Source: Sporodiniella umbellata (taxonomy: Eukaryota; Mucoromycota; Mucoromycetes; Mucorales; Rhizopodaceae). Taken from it: a stretch of 64,000 bases of DNA. The stretch spans positions 1 to 64,000 of the forward strand of contig JAIXMR010000088.1 of the NCBI GenBank assembly GCA_025677835.1, read 5' to 3'. Positions within the stretch are counted from its first letter, which is position 1. Each line of letters begins with the position of its first letter. Below the pieces are notes generated by a model. That model was given only the letters and a program-made list of their open reading frames with translations. It was not told the DNA's origin and did not search any database. Both the position numbers and the translations under genes were made by a program. Shown here piece after piece: positions 13,561-25,826 of the stretch.

Positions 13561-14737
13561 TATTCAGGTCATATCTTTTCTCTATCTCGCTTCTAAATAA
13601 AACTTGTTCTCATTCTTATTTTTTTCTTACTGCCACTGTATAATCTGATAGCATTTACCATTACTTATAAAACTACTGAAGTGAATCTTGTCAATAAAAA
13701 CAAATAGTAACATCTAGGTTTAGCTAACTTGTTGCACCAGAATATGGATATTGTGCTGCGTCCAATTCTTAATATGAAGATATATTAGCAATTAACTGTA
13801 TCGAAAAAGAATACAGTTGCTCATAGTTCAGATTCAATGCTTACCTTGCCGTTTAGGTTTTAAAGAAAACAAAAAGCATAGAAGGTTTGTTAAAACCATA
13901 TCATAGTTTTAACTGCGTTAAAATATTTGAAAAGTTTTAAAAAAAATATGTACGATTTTCTTACCAATTGTGCAAGGAAACAAATGGCTCAATTCTGTTC
14001 AATTCAAAAAAAGTTCTTGCTTTCAGTCAAAGAAAATGTACTGCTTTAAAGGCTCCTAACCAAAAAACACATGAAGTTTTTTTTTCAAATATATATAGAC
14101 CCGATCAAGCTTTTTCAAAAGGAATTCTTGAAACCAGATGAGATGTAAGCCTAAATCACAAACACTTCTTATGCCTCTAGGTACTTCCCGAGTATTGCTT
14201 AATAAAGGGCTAAATAGAATGGTATCAGACCATAAAAATGCTTCGCCAATTAAGTATATGTACTTGACATGTATGTACTCTTGAAAGCTTACACTAGTGT
14301 GGAAAAGCTGGCCAAACACCCAAGACACTGTGGTTGCTCAGATGAAAGAGCACAGCAAATAAAATGGTTCCACCAGCAGAGCTTTAAGATGAAGAATTTT
14401 ATATAACCAAGCTAGCAAAGTCAAAAGTAAACCAAGTGATAACCTTTGCAGCTTGAGTAATATGTTTCGCTTTACTGAACTATATACAGGAAGTTAGACC
14501 ACATGAAATCTGGTTCTCTAATAAAAGAAAGAAAAGGGGTTATCTGTAGATAAAAATAGTTTGCTTTTTTCATTTGTCTATAAGTAGTATTTTTTCATTT
14601 TAGCTTAAAAAATAAAAGGCATTCTTTCTATGTCACTTTTGTCTTTCAAAACCTGTGACGTCTCAATGGTTTGTATCTAAATGAAAAAGAAATAAAGAAA
14701 TGCTCAATTCTTCTTTTTTCGTAATCTTTCCAAACAT
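13561..14737. other. Spacer with a decayed minus-strand coding-like stretch
   Basis: The spacer between BLM10 and the chitin synthase gene is AT-rich. Its only notable content is the minus-strand stretch listed separately at 14,056-14,490. A poly(A) signal-like AATAAA lies just after the BLM10 stop, near 13,595. No RNA gene is visible. Confidence 0.5.
14056..14490 (-). pseudogene. Possible decayed membrane-protein gene, family not recognised
   Basis: Reading on the minus strand from about 14,490 down to 14,056, one frame stays open except for a single in-frame TGA near 14,340. The upstream half has a hydrophobic stretch rich in Leu ('LGLLLTLLAWLY'). The downstream half reads 'VSWVFGQLFHTSV' and then 'EAFLWSDTILFSPLLS'. 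This pattern would fit a small membrane protein with one nonsense mutation. No start codon, splice signals or family resemblance could be established. It may be chance openness. Confidence 0.25.
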
Positions 14738-17399
14738 ATGGAGGAGAAAAGTGCCTCTTTTATTGGATCAAATCAACTATTGAAAGCATTCAATTCTCTT
14801 AAAAACATCAACTGTCACCTAATGAGGTCTAACACGAAAAAGGTCCCATTGACACAGGGGCATTTAGTTCTAGACTGTCCAGTACCAACACAATTAATGG
14901 ATATGAGCGCGAGAAAAGAGAAAGAGTTCAGTGTGATGCGATACACTGCGGTGACTTGTGATCCGGATCATTTTGCAGAAAACAAATATACATTGAGACC
15001 TCAGCTAATGAGTAGAGATACTGAGCTTTTTATCGCTGTTACTATGTACAATGTATTAAAACATTCACTATAACATATATATATATATATATATATAATG
15101 CTTACTTTGTACAGGAAGATGAGGCACTATTTTGTCGTACAATGCACGGTATAATGAAAAACATTGCACATTTGTGTAGTAGATCGAGGTCCAAAATTTG
15201 GGACACTGATGGATGGAAGAAAATTGTGGTCTGTATTGTAGCTGATGGTCGTAAGAAATGTGATCCTCGAGTAATGGATGTCTTAACTGCCATGGGAGTT
15301 TATCAAACTGGGATTGCAAAAAACGTTGTTAATAATCAGCCTGTACAAGCGCACTTGTTTGAAGTAAGTTTTTAAATATGGAGTGATTATATAAAATATG
15401 TATTTGATAAAAAAAAATGCAGTATACAACTCAGGTTTCAGTGGATTCAGACTTACGCATTAAAGGCGCTGAGAAGGGTATTGTACCTGTACAAATACTG
15501 TTTTGTCTGAAGGAACAGAATGCAAAAAAAATCAACTCTCATCGATGGTTTTTTAATGCTTTTGGCCCAATTTTACAGCCTAATATCTGTGTTTTACTTG
15601 ACGTTGGCACGCGTCCTGGAAACTCTTCAATATACCACCTTTGGAAAGCCTTTGATATAAATCAAAATGTAGGCGGAGCTTGTGGAGAAATATGTGTTAT
15701 GAAAGGAACAGCGTGTGTAGATCTTCTGAACCCGTTAGTAGCCGCACAGAACTTTGAGTACAAGATGTCAAATATATTAGACAAGCCTTTTGAGTCTGTT
15801 TTTGGCTATATATCCGTTTTACCAGGAGCTTTCTCTGCGTATCGGTACGCCGCTATTCAAAACGATGCTAATGGTCAAGGTCCTCTTCAAAAGTATTTTT
15901 TGGGCGAGCAGCAAGCTGATACCGATAATATATTCACTGCTAATATGTATTTGGCCGAAGACAGAATTCTCTGCTTTGAGCTGCTCGCAAAAAAGCATCA
16001 ACGGTGGGTTTTGAAGTATGTTCAAAGCGCTTTTGGAGAGACAGATGTACCTAATCAACTACCCGAGTTTATTTCTCAAAGGCGACGCTGGCTAAATGGA
16101 AGTTTCTTTGCTGCTGTATATTCTCAGTATCATTTTTCTAGAATTTGGAGTACAAACCATACTTCAGGTCGAAAAATGCTTCTATCTATTGAGTTTTTTT
16201 ATAATTTTGTTAACTTGATATTCAGTTGGCTAGGAATGGTAACGTTGTTTTTATATTGTGGCAACAAAATTTTTATATAGCTTACGGCCATATAGGGAAA
16301 TTTTTATCTAACTTTCTACTTTGTCACCAAATCTCTGGGCGTGCCTGAAGTGGACCCATTTGGCGATGGTTGGGGAGAACGGCTATTTGTAGGTCTATGG
16401 TACCTCTACGTTTTTTTGCTTATATCTTCTTTTATTTGCTCAATGGGCAATCGTCCTCAAGGGTAATACGTGCTTGCCTATGACATGGCTTTTCTCGATT
16501 AACAGTCTTCTTAGGTCAAAGTGGATGTTCACTCTTTCAGTTATTGGCTACGGTATAATTATGATTTATATGGCCTTTGCAGGTGGTTGGATATCATACA
16601 AGAGCTTTGATAAAGCTATACAAAAGCCAGAATGGAGCTCCAATACTGTTTTTGCAAACTTTGATGTGCTCATGAGCCAGTCCGAATTTCGTAACGTGAT
16701 TATATCAATCTTTTCCACTTATGGACTCTATATACTTTCTAGTCTACTATATATTGACCCATGGCATATGGTGACCAGTTTTGTACAATATATGTTTCTG
16801 CTCCCTACGTATGTAAATATATTGAATGTATACGCCTTTTGTAACATTCATGATGTCAGGTAAAAGATTTTACCACTGTAACCGAGATTGAGCTTTTACC
16901 TTAGTTGGGGAACCAAGGGAGACAACTCTGCACCAATGGATCTTGGTGTAGCAAACAAGGTCGGTACTGACGAAATAGGCGTAGACGCAGTAGAGCTGGA
17001 GATACAAAACGAAAAAGATGTAATAGACAAAAACTATGAACGCGCTCTTGATAGTTTGCTTTCGAAACCTCAGTTTGTACACAACGTAAGCGCATATTGC
17101 TTTTTTTTTTTCATAGTCCTCTTAACATTACAGTAACCTTTTAATAGAGTCGAGCGCCCAAGACAAAACAAGACGATTATTATCGCGGCTTTCGTACAAG
17201 GTTGGTGCTGACTTGGATTGGCTGTAATACACTGCTCGTAGCATGCGTGACAAGCAGTCGGTTTCAATCTGTTTTGGTACCTCTTACTGACATGGGAGCA
17301 ACATATACAGGAATTGTGCTTTGGACTGTGGCATCTATGGGCGCCTTCCGTTTTCTGGGCAGTGTCCTGTACCTCTTATTATATTTTTTTCGAATTTAG
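14738..17399 (+). CDS. Chitin synthase, class I/II-like
   Basis: Seven exons: 14738-15052, 15115-15363, 15423-16238, 16296-16462, 16506-16859, 16905-17085 and 17148-17399. They give 777 residues in one frame. The enzyme is an integral plasma-membrane processive transferase that polymerises UDP-N-acetylglucosamine into chitin. Seen in order: the conserved N-terminal '[18 protein letters not shown]', 'YNEDE' at the first splice junction, '[20 protein letters not shown]', 'LLDVGTRPG', the acceptor-site region '[10 protein letters not shown]' and the QRRRW motif at residues 407-411. Several hydrophobic helices and the '[10 protein letters not shown]' motif follow. Only about 38 residues precede the conserved core, shorter than many class I/II N-termini, so an upstream exon may be missing. 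A TA-dinucleotide run lies in intron 1. Confidence 0.93.
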
Positions 17400-18535
17400 A
17401 TTGCTATTTTGACATACTGATATATATTATTGTATTAAAACACTTGGTCAAACTTCTATACCTTTGGCCTAAAGAATATAATGTTCAGCTTTTGTTGATT
17501 CCTTATATGCTGGACATATATTTAGTGCTTGTATTTACCAAACAAAATATACAACAGCTTACGGAAAATAAAAGCTTCGTTTAAAGTCTAATGTGTCTAT
17601 ATTTTTGCTTTGTATTTGTAGTCTAAAGGGTAGTATATTCTGTAAAGGTTTAAGCTAAAACTTTACATACTTGTAAATTCCAAATTCGAGGTCTCAATGT
17701 TTTTTTTTATAGCAATTTTCTTTTTACTGATTAAGCTTTCAGATGGATAAATAATGACTCTATTAATCCCGATCTATAAGTATCAAAGGTTTTGATAGCA
17801 CTATTTATTTCGCGCTAATTGCTTGTCGAATTTAGTTTGAAAGACGATGGTTGACCTTGTAATAAGCTTGACTAAACTTATGTATCGTCTGCTAAGCTTT
17901 TTTTTTTTTTTTTCACTCTATAACAAGAGCACAAGCTTACAATTCAATCGGCCTTTTTTTTTTCCACCGTTTTTCTAACCTTTCTTAATAGGAGTAAAGC
18001 CGTCTAATAGGACACCAAACTCTTTAGCATAGATTAGACGGATGAATATATAAAGCATTCGGACAAAAACTCTTGACTACATGTCAAACGTTGGGATGGT
18101 ATCAATAAAAAACTCTATCGCCTATCCCTGTTGAAACTTTTTTTTCCAAAAAAAAAAAAAAATTCTCACCACAAGTTGGGGATCTAGTTTTATTTTGATC
18201 ATTTATAAAGCACTGCTTTTAGTCGAAATTATGTTATGTGGGTAAAAAAAAACGACTTTTAATAGAAACGTTCATAGGGCAGATAATGAGATTCAATACA
18301 ACAGGTTTGTACGCTTTTTGAGTTTCCCGGAGACAGTTTTTATCGGTGAATTTCATCTATTTTTTGTTGATGTGGTTCTGTCTTGAGTTTTAGTTCTAGA
18401 GGCAAAGTTGTTTTGTATGAGAAAAAGTTATCGGAGCTTTGAACTGTTGGGGGGACACCAAGTAAATATACTATACTTGTAAACTCCAAGTGCAGCCCAA
18501 TATGTTGGTTGTTTCACACTTCTTTTGTTTGAACT
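17400..18535. other. AT-rich spacer, nothing recognised
   Basis: This spacer between the chitin synthase and gamma-SNAP genes holds several T-runs (about 17,900 and 17,955) and an A-run near 18,150. It shows no coding stretch or RNA gene that I can support. The gamma-SNAP promoter must lie in its right-hand part. Confidence 0.6.
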
Positions 18536-19799
18536 ATGGAAGCTGAGCAAATTCGAGAAGGCGTTAAAAACATTCAGTCAGGAGACAAAGCGTAAAGTGA
18601 ATTGTACTAAGTGCCTTTAAAAAAAAAAAAGCTAATGGTACTTTAGTGCCTCAAAAGGCCTTTTTCGAAAACCTGATTGGGACTTAGCAGCTAGCTATTA
18701 CGATCGTGCAGGTTAACACACACATACATATATATACATGCAATCAAAAGCCAATAGTAACATTGCTTTTGTATTTTTTGAATTAGCTACTTGTTTTAAG
18801 ATTGCCAAATCACATGATCAAGCTGTTCAAGCTTACTTCAAATCTTCAGATGCTTTATTCAAAGCCGATGCGTAAATAGTACTAATTCAAGTGAACAACG
18901 GAAAGGCTTACTTTCAAAACAGGATACACCTTGCTGGTAAGGCGACAGAAAATGCCGCTTTTCTTTTGGCAAACAGTTTAAACCAGCCCCAGCGTGCAGC
19001 GGAAGCCTATCAACGTGCAAGCAATCTCTTTATGACTCAAGGAAGTATTGATAGGGCTGCTGAACAACTAGAAAAGGCTGGAAGGTTTTTCTTTTTTTTT
19101 TAAAAAAAAAAAAGCATTTTGATTACAATATTTAACGTCCATTCTTTTATAAAGGGCGTTAGAAAATGTGGATGTCAACGCTTCTTTTGACATGTACTCT
19201 AAAGCCTGTACACTATATGAACAGGAAGATCGAGGAAGGTTTGCTATGGACATTTATAAAAAAGCTACTTCGTTACTAGTTCGTAACAAGAAATATGACA
19301 AGGCCGTAGAAATGTTAAAAAGAGAAACACCAGTTCTTCAAAAGTTGTCCAGTCGATCGCATTTATATAAAGCAAACCTTAGCATTTTAGTGTTGGTTTT
19401 AACTACTGGAGACGACGTAGAGGCTAGCAAACAGTTTAGTAGAATGTGTGGGTAAGACTGATACCAAGCAAAATAAAATTGATTGTTTCTAATTTTTTTT
19501 TTTAAAGACAAGATGCAGGCTTTGCACAAAGTGAGGAAGCAGCGATTTCTGAAGATTTACTAAGAGCCTACGACCAGAGAGATCAGGAGTTGCTAGAGAA
19601 GACAGTTCGTGTTCAGCATATGACCTTCCTGGATAATGAGATTGTGAAATTAGCAAGACTTTTAACTGTACCGGGCGAAGTGCTATCACAAAAAAATTAC
19701 AGCTATGGTAACCGAGTAGAACCAGAGCTTTATACAGAACGAATGGCAGCAAATAATATAACAGAGGATGAAGACGATGAAGATGAGGGCTTGAGATAA
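18536..19799 (+). CDS. Gamma-SNAP-like NSF attachment protein
   Basis: Six exons: 18536-18591, 18647-18711, 18787-18871, 18923-19084, 19155-19451 and 19508-19799. They give 318 residues in one frame. SNAPs bind assembled SNARE complexes and recruit the ATPase NSF/Sec18 to disassemble them after membrane fusion. The sequence is an all-helical TPR-like solenoid: 'KPDWDLAASYYDRAATCFKI', 'PQRAAEAYQRASNLFMTQG', 'IDRAAEQLEKAGRALENVD' and 'RAYDQRDQELLE'. It resembles gamma-SNAP rather than alpha-SNAP (Sec17), including the 'ENVD' junction and the acidic tail (EDEDDEDEGLR). Intron 4 contains a T10-A12 palindrome right after its weak donor (GTTTTT). A 31-nt A-run follows about 23 nt after the stop. 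Confidence 0.9.
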
Positions 19800-19820
19800 A
19801 AACAAGAAAGCTTACTAACT

Positions 19821-19856
<36 letters not shown>

Positions 19857-20220
19857 ATGTATAATAAAAAGTATTTTGAAAAAATTGCTTTTCAAAAGTA
19901 CAAAAAACGGCTTCAATAGAGCTCTATTGATACACTTTCAGGCTCAAACACATTTAAAGACATCATGTTAAAAAAGGTTACAAGATGACCAAAACTCTTT
20001 GTTTCTCAAAGGATTTTGAGCCTTTGGTTTACATACTTGTTTGAATACAAACTACAAGATTTAAAGAAAACAAAATTAGCTATAATACGTGCAACACCAA
20101 TCGTGCCATTCCATAATATTGTCCGTTTCTTTCAATTAAGAAAGGTCAATGACCAGTACACTTTTATCTTAATACCCTTTTTATTGTGTTGAAAAAAGAA
20201 AAGAAAAAAAAAAAGGTAGG
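19800..20220. other. Spacer between convergent gamma-SNAP and CSL genes
   Basis: A short AT-rich spacer lies between two convergent genes and includes a 31-nt A-run (19,823-19,853). It probably carries both 3' ends. No coding stretch is seen. Confidence 0.6.
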
Positions 20221-21738
20221 CTATTTGCACAGCCAAGTGTTTTTATCGTAAATCAAGAACTTTCCTGTGTGATATACTAGTCCGTCCTGACGAATGAGCA
20301 GTAGGGGTAGCTCCGTTGCTATAGTAATAGAAGAGAGCTGAACAGACCAGTGTGTTTCATGAGGAGAATGGGCTTGAGGAGGCCGAGATATTCTAGTGGG
20401 TAGAGGACCTTGGGTTCCAGCCCAAAGCTCCAGCAGACGAGGAACGGGTGCAGCCTGAATTAAATGTTGACCTACAACCTCCAATGTGTTCGTTTCTGAT
20501 CTATACTCGATATGGCTCAGAAAAGGGTAAGGCGTATGAAGACGAGGCTTTAACTCTCTATCCTCATCAAATTCATCTTCCAGGGTATGTATGCCTATAA
20601 TAGTCCAGCATAGATAGTCATCCACTATTTCTTGGCCTTCCATTTGCCTTGATGGGGAGTAATCAAGCCATGAATGGTCTTGATCAGTCATGGACCCAGC
20701 TGCACTCAAGTAGATTGGTGTATCGGAGGATACTAAACGTAAAGCGATCTTTTGCATTTGGCTTACAGGGCCATGTGCTGCTACAATACGACCACGATCA
20801 ACTTTGCAAAGGGTTAAGGGAGGTGATGAGACGCCTGTTAAAGATTCCCGTAAAATAATTTCTGTACCATAGGTCAAGTGAGAAACAAAGTTTTTCTGTA
20901 GTTGCAGTCGAGAGGTATTGTAACGATGAGAGCTTTTAGACTGTTGTGTGACCACGATCTGTTTTGGCTGTCGAATGACGATAATGTCAAATGGGGACCA
21001 AGTCGAGTTTTTTGCGCAAAGTTTGTTTTCATTGCATGTCATATATTTGGTACGCGCTGTTTGTGAGTTGATTCTGTTAAAAAGCGATACATGTGAATTT
21101 GCCAAGATGCTACTTCCACCAGTTCTTGAAGTTTTAGAGGTTTTTTTAGAAGGTTTAGAGATGATGGATATAGGTTTGGAAAGAAAGGAAGCCAATAATT
21201 GCTCGTTTTGTAGCAAACTAAGTTGAAGCTGAAACTGTTTGGCTTTTGCGGTGCCTGTAACGTGAAGGTAACGAAAAGTTCCAGAGTGCTGCTCATCTAA
21301 AATAGTGCGCTGTTCCAGAATGCCGTGTTCCTCACAAAGAATAGACATGGAAAGCTCCAGGTCTTCCTTTCTACTATCCACATGTACCAGTGGCGGGGGA
21401 CATAGGAATCTTTTTTCTGAGCCGTATGACTTTTGTGCTACAGCACTGTAATAACAAACAACCTTATTCCTTTTAAGTTTTTTTCGGATCGTATGTGGCT
21501 CTTGCCATTTTCTTTTCGTATCGCAAGTCAATAGGTTGTCGATACTAACATCGTTATCAGAGGCGGTTTGGGACTGTCGCGGATGAGAAAAAGTAGTAAG
21601 AAGGGACTCGATCGACATCTGATCTTTTTGTGGCTGTTGTCTAGCAGGCTTCGATAACCCAATAAACTGTATCTTTTTACTACTGCCAAATATCTGCTCT
21701 GATCTGACATGCGACTCTATTCGATCCTCTCTTTCCAT
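20221..21738 (-). CDS. CSL (CBF1/Su(H)/LAG-1) family transcription factor
   Basis: A single-exon minus-strand gene of 505 residues, if the ATG at 21,738 (MEREDRIES) is used. An in-frame ATG at 21,816 would add 26 residues encoded by a T-rich leader and is less likely. CSL proteins bind GTGGGAA-type DNA sites. In animals they mediate Notch output, while fungi have CSL proteins without Notch. The Rel-like N-terminal DNA-contact loop reads 'AVAQKSYGSEKRFLCPPP'. 'SKPISIISKPSKK' and 'VSLFNRINSQTARTKY' follow, then the beta-trefoil core 'YGTEIILRESLTGV' and 'PVSQMQKIALRL'. The C-terminal Ig-like fold includes 'PLLLIRQDGLVYHTGKF'. It lacks the long N-terminal extensions known from some fungal CSL proteins, so it is close to a minimal CSL core. 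Confidence 0.9.
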   Translation of the reverse strand: MEREDRIESHVRSEQIFGSSKKIQFIGLSKPARQQPQKDQMSIESLLTTFSHPRQSQTASDNDVSIDNLLTCDTKRKWQEPHTIRKKLKRNKVVCYYSAVAQKSYGSEKRFLCPPPLVHVDSRKEDLELSMSILCEEHGILEQRTILDEQHSGTFRYLHVTGTAKAKQFQLQLSLLQNEQLLASFLSKPISIISKPSKKTSKTSRTGGSSILANSHVSLFNRINSQTARTKYMTCNENKLCAKNSTWSPFDIIVIRQPKQIVVTQQSKSSHRYNTSRLQLQKNFVSHLTYGTEIILRESLTGVSSPPLTLCKVDRGRIVAAHGPVSQMQKIALRLVSSDTPIYLSAAGSMTDQDHSWLDYSPSRQMEGQEIVDDYLCWTIIGIHTLEDEFDEDRELKPRLHTPYPFLSHIEYRSETNTLEVVGQHLIQAAPVPRLLELWAGTQGPLPTRISRPPQAHSPHETHWSVQLSSITIATELPLLLIRQDGLVYHTGKFLIYDKNTWLCK

Positions 21739-24501
21739 TTTTACACAACTCAAACTAGACAAATAAATAATATACAGGAAAGAAAGAGGTGAAGGGAAAA
21801 AAAAAAAGGATATCATTAGGAATTAAATAAGCAGTGAAAAAAAAAAAAAAGGTCACGTGAAGGTTTTTGTATACGTTTTTTACACCAGCCTTCCCTTTGT
21901 TCAGCGTTTATCTTGAAGGTAAACAAAAAAGCTCCCTTAAAAAAGGAGCTGTAATGAGCTTAGATTTTCTCTATTGTTTGTTTTCAAAGCATTCTGAAGC
22001 CACACTATCAGCTGAGCAGAGTACTTTTTAAAAGTAAACCTGTGTCTTTCCACTCACTGATTTGTACAAATCATTTCTTTTAGGTTACAAATTATATTTT
22101 AAATCACGTTCTCTATTTTTATTCTTCCGTTTCAAGCAGCGTGCGAAAGGCGTGAGAAAGTTTGTATAAAAAATAAAAGCTCTGATAGGCTATGATGAAT
22201 TGGATCAGTAACCAATCATACGTGGGGATTCTGTTGAAGAGATCTTTTGTAAAACTTTAGTTGTTCTGGTTTTTTTTTTTTTTTTTTTTTTTGCCTCGAA
22301 CAATAATAAAGTACAATGGGCCAAAGGAGTTAGTTACAGGCTTTGGTTTTACCTAAAGAAAGAAATCACGGCCATCGCCAGAAAAAGTGAAAAGGGTAGC
22401 AGGCGACTGTATTCAGTGCAATTAGCATTGATCCTAAAACGTAGTATTTTAGAGTCTCCAAAACGAGCTGCAAGCCTAAGGGGCAGGTTTCATGTAGCTG
22501 AAGGTTGTTTCAGTCTGTGCAGAATTTATTTACATCCTTAGTTTGTGAAAAACTTTTAGCACTTGCTCTGAGTAACAGCGGTTTGTTTTGTTTTTTTTTG
22601 GTTTTTTTTAGCACCATATGTGAATTCACTACAATATTTTTTTCTTTTTTTTTTTTTTGGAGCAAAACTTTATGTTGCCCAATAATGTGCCTTTGTTACG
22701 TATAAAGTAACTTTTAAATATGGAAAGCTAGAATTGGCCGGATTAGGAAGCCATTTCTAACTTTTGTATCTATGCCATTTTAGGCCGACCTGTGCACTAA
22801 AGAAAGCTGCTTTTTGAAGAGATTTCTGATTTATCCAAAACTTGAAAACAAACAGGCAAGATTACTCAAGAAAGAACTTGGTGGTAAAGCAAAAGAACTC
22901 ATTTAGATCGCTATAAAGATCAATGACGTTTTTCGTTTATTACTTTTCTTGAAGAGCAAAGAACGACATGTGTTGAATCTTTCAACTCGGTACGGTTGCT
23001 ATTTTAGTTTTTGTTTCTGTATCCGTTTTTGTCGATCTATTACAGCTTTCTTGAAACCTTATAGATAGCAAATACAGCCTTTTGGATATAGAAGACCATC
23101 TCCTTTTGAGTACCCGAAATCTTTGGTGTAGCAAAAAACTATTCGCGATAAAAGAGCTTGGATTTGTACAATTGTTTTATAACCGAAGTTTTTGAACTAA
23201 ATAAATTTTACCAACTTTATTATAATTAATATTAGTTATCCAAATATATAGGAATATTGTTTTATAGGTTAAACATACCAAATATGTTGGTAATCAATAT
23301 ATGTATAATTAAGAGATTAACTTATATATAAGTTTTGTAAAGATGTTTTAAAAGGGGAAGAGTGGGGAAAGTATTGCAATTGTAGTTTTTATACAATGTC
23401 AGATCCCGTAGGATACTGACATTAGATGTGAGTTTTAAATAATACAATTGATTAGTTATAGCAGTCTGTGGGTTGGGATTGGATGTGTGTCAAATATCCG
23501 TATAATTGACTGCTTACGGATCACAATATATAATTCTACCCACCTTTCCATCGTTAGCTTTAGAAGCAGGTGTTGACACACACAAAAAAAAAAAATAGTC
23601 TGCTATGTTGGCAAATGACAATTTCCTAAAGTTTTATACGTTTGTTGTTTGCCATAGTAAGAAGTTTTAACGGCACAAAATCTTGCCGCTTGACGGACTC
23701 TCTTTTCTCCAGCGTGATAAGAGGAACTATTGTTTCATCGGAGTTGGTTTTGCTTATAGACATTTGCATGAAGGTTAATAGAGAGTGGGGTTTTACTGTA
23801 CAGCTTTTGCCAACTTCTGACTACAAAAGAGTCGTTTGCGGTATTCAGAAATACAGATATATTTATAGTTAAACGATCGCTGAGCAATATAAAGTAGAAT
23901 GGTTATCTATAGCTCACAATAAACCAACAATGATTTAAAGATGAAACTATTTATATTCAAGTATGACTAACAACTAGAATAAAATGACGACCTCTAATGC
24001 CGCTGATGATGATATGAGCTATAGTACGCTTTCAAATACTTTAGGTAGTAGTAACAAGTATAAACAATCGCTTTTCAAAATTACTTTAAACCTTGGGGAT
24101 TTTTCTTTAAAACATTTTATGACTCTATATCCACACGCCCGTGCTTTTTTTCTCTATCTCTAAAGCCGAAATAGTTCCCTATGGCCATCTTCCCCTCCTT
24201 GTTTGGAAAGAAGGATAGCGTTTGTAGATCGAACTAGAACTATAAAGCTGTATTTTTCAAAGCTAGACAGGCATTATTAGAAGGACATCTTCAATTTTTT
24301 TTTTTTTAAAAAAAGCACTAGAGTATGGAAAGTCAGTTTCGGTTTTGTATGCTTAGCCGAGTATCGGAATATCCATTGTCAAGCGTGATTTATTTAAACT
24401 ATAGCTCTACTCTACTCAATCGGCAGTTAAAAGAAAGCCATTTCTCGATAGGTTTGCTTTTCTTTTACCCAAAAAAAAAAAAAAAAAAAAAGAGACAGAG
24501 A
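21739..24501. other. Long spacer between divergent CSL and PER1 genes
   Basis: This 2.7-kb AT-rich spacer carries the promoters of two divergent genes. It contains a CACGTG E-box near 21,854, close to the CSL leader, a small inverted repeat AGCTCC/GGAGCT near 21,929-21,952, and T-runs near 22,270 and 22,645. A plus-strand stretch at 23,642-23,872 (76 codons) has no recognisable motif. A T(n)A(n) palindrome lies at about 24,294-24,315, upstream of PER1. Confidence 0.55.
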
Positions 24502-25435
24502 ATGAAAATCTTTCAGTTATCTTTGGTAGGCATAGTCTGCCTGACAGAAATTATTTTAGCCTCCTCAGGCGATCGTCTGCCTTACTATATAAGCTGTGTA
24601 AACCAATGTGCGGTATCGACTCGTGCTTTGCCTCTAAACCTTCGCCTGTTAGGATGGAATGCTGTGGATGAATGCAAATACGAATGCATGCAGAAAATCA
24701 CACATAAAGCGTTAGAATCAGGAGACAAGATTCATCAGTACCATGGAAAGTGGCCATTTATTCGAGTTTTTGGCATTCAAGAATTAGCTTCGGTAATTTT
24801 CTCGGTTCTTAATGGATTTATGCACTACAAGTACTTTTTTCGTATCAAGCGCCAGATTACCGATGCTTACCCTCTTAAGACGGTATATTTGGGAATCGCA
24901 GTCTGTGGAATGAATGCCTGGTTTTGGAGTACCGTATTTCATACACGTGACCTACCGTGGACGGAAAAGCTCGACTATTTCAGTGCAGGGCTCTATATTC
25001 TTTACGGGCTATTTCTCAGTGTGGTGCGTATTTTCAATGTACGTGGGGTGTGGATCCCCTCTGGGCCTGTATTTGCGGAGTTGCCTATCTCTTGCACGTG
25101 ATCTACCTTACCCGTTTACCGCGCTTTGATTATGGTTACAACATGTTGGCCTGCTTGATTGTTGGAGGCATCCAGACTAGTTTCTGGCTGGTCTGGTCTT
25201 TTGTGAACCTTAAAAAAGAGATTATGCCTGGATGAGCGGTATGTCAGTGATTTTAGTCAGTTTGGCTATGAGTTTAGAAGTATTTGATTTTCCGCCCTGG
25301 TTCGGTCTTTTGGACGCCCATTCACTTTGGCACGCAGCTACGATTCCTTTGGCACCCTTATTCTACCACTTTTTATTAAAAGACGCCCATGTTGAAAGCT
25401 CAACAGGAAGAAAGCAAGAAAAACAAAAATGGTGA
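24502..25435 (+). pseudogene. PER1: PER1/PGAP3 GPI-lipid remodelling protein, two apparent frameshifts
   Basis: PER1/PGAP3 is an ER/Golgi multi-pass protein of the CREST superfamily that removes the sn-2 acyl chain of GPI anchors. Three overlapping reading stretches in different frames cover the family in order. The first (24,502 to about 25,040) has a signal peptide (MKIFQLSLVGIVCLTEIILA), the Cys-rich luminal domain ('CVNQCAVSTRALP') and the motif 'FHTRDLPWTEKLDYFSAG'. The second (about 25,045-25,210) has 'RLPRFDYGYNMLACL'. The third (about 25,215-25,435) has 'DFPPWFGLLDAHSLWHAAT'. Each junction needs one missing base: the first next to a G-run (25,043-25,055), the second in an A6-run (25,212-25,217). 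No good GT-AG intron restores the frame. It is either an assembly indel pair or a recent pseudogene. All other well-recognised genes here are intact, so sequence error is quite possible. Confidence 0.82.
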
Positions 25436-25826
25436 GTTGATTGATGACGTCAAAGAATTGGGTTGACGTCTACTTTATTTATTTTTTATTTTATTTTTTT
25501 TTTTACAGAATACAGAAAAAAAAAAAAGTCAGCGATTCGTGATGATATAGAATGAAAACAATAAAAATAACGCTGGTCAACGAGAAAACGCTCGTAATTT
25601 ATTTAGGAAAGGCGCGTCAAAAATAAGGTTCGCTCCCAAAATAAGGGGGTGTTTTACGGATTTTGAAAAAAAGGATTGTAATTCCATTACCAGATAAAAA
25701 GGAATCTGTTCTATAAAAAGTTAAGAAGATTTTTTTTTTTTTGAATATAGGTAACCAAGGCTACATTGTATTCTCTTTTTCTTTTCTTTTTTTTTTTCTC
25801 TTTCTCTGATCGCATTTTACGTTCTG
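25436..25826. other. Spacer between PER1 and the MscS channel gene
   Basis: The spacer is AT-rich with several A- and T-runs and a repeated TGACGTC motif (around 25,444 and 25,463), a CRE/bZIP-type site. A GTGAGT next to the PER1 stop and a TTTACAG at about 25,508 could form an intron, but splicing it would still give a stop codon. No coding stretch is seen. Confidence 0.5.

Noticed and set aside
21739..21816. 26-residue N-terminal extension of the CSL protein (MISFFFF...)
   Set aside because: It is encoded by a T-rich leader typical of 5' UTR; the ATG at 21,738 begins a normal charged N-terminus.
23642..23872. 76-codon reading stretch in the CSL-PER1 spacer
   Set aside because: No ATG at its start, no family resemblance and no flanking splice signals that extend it.
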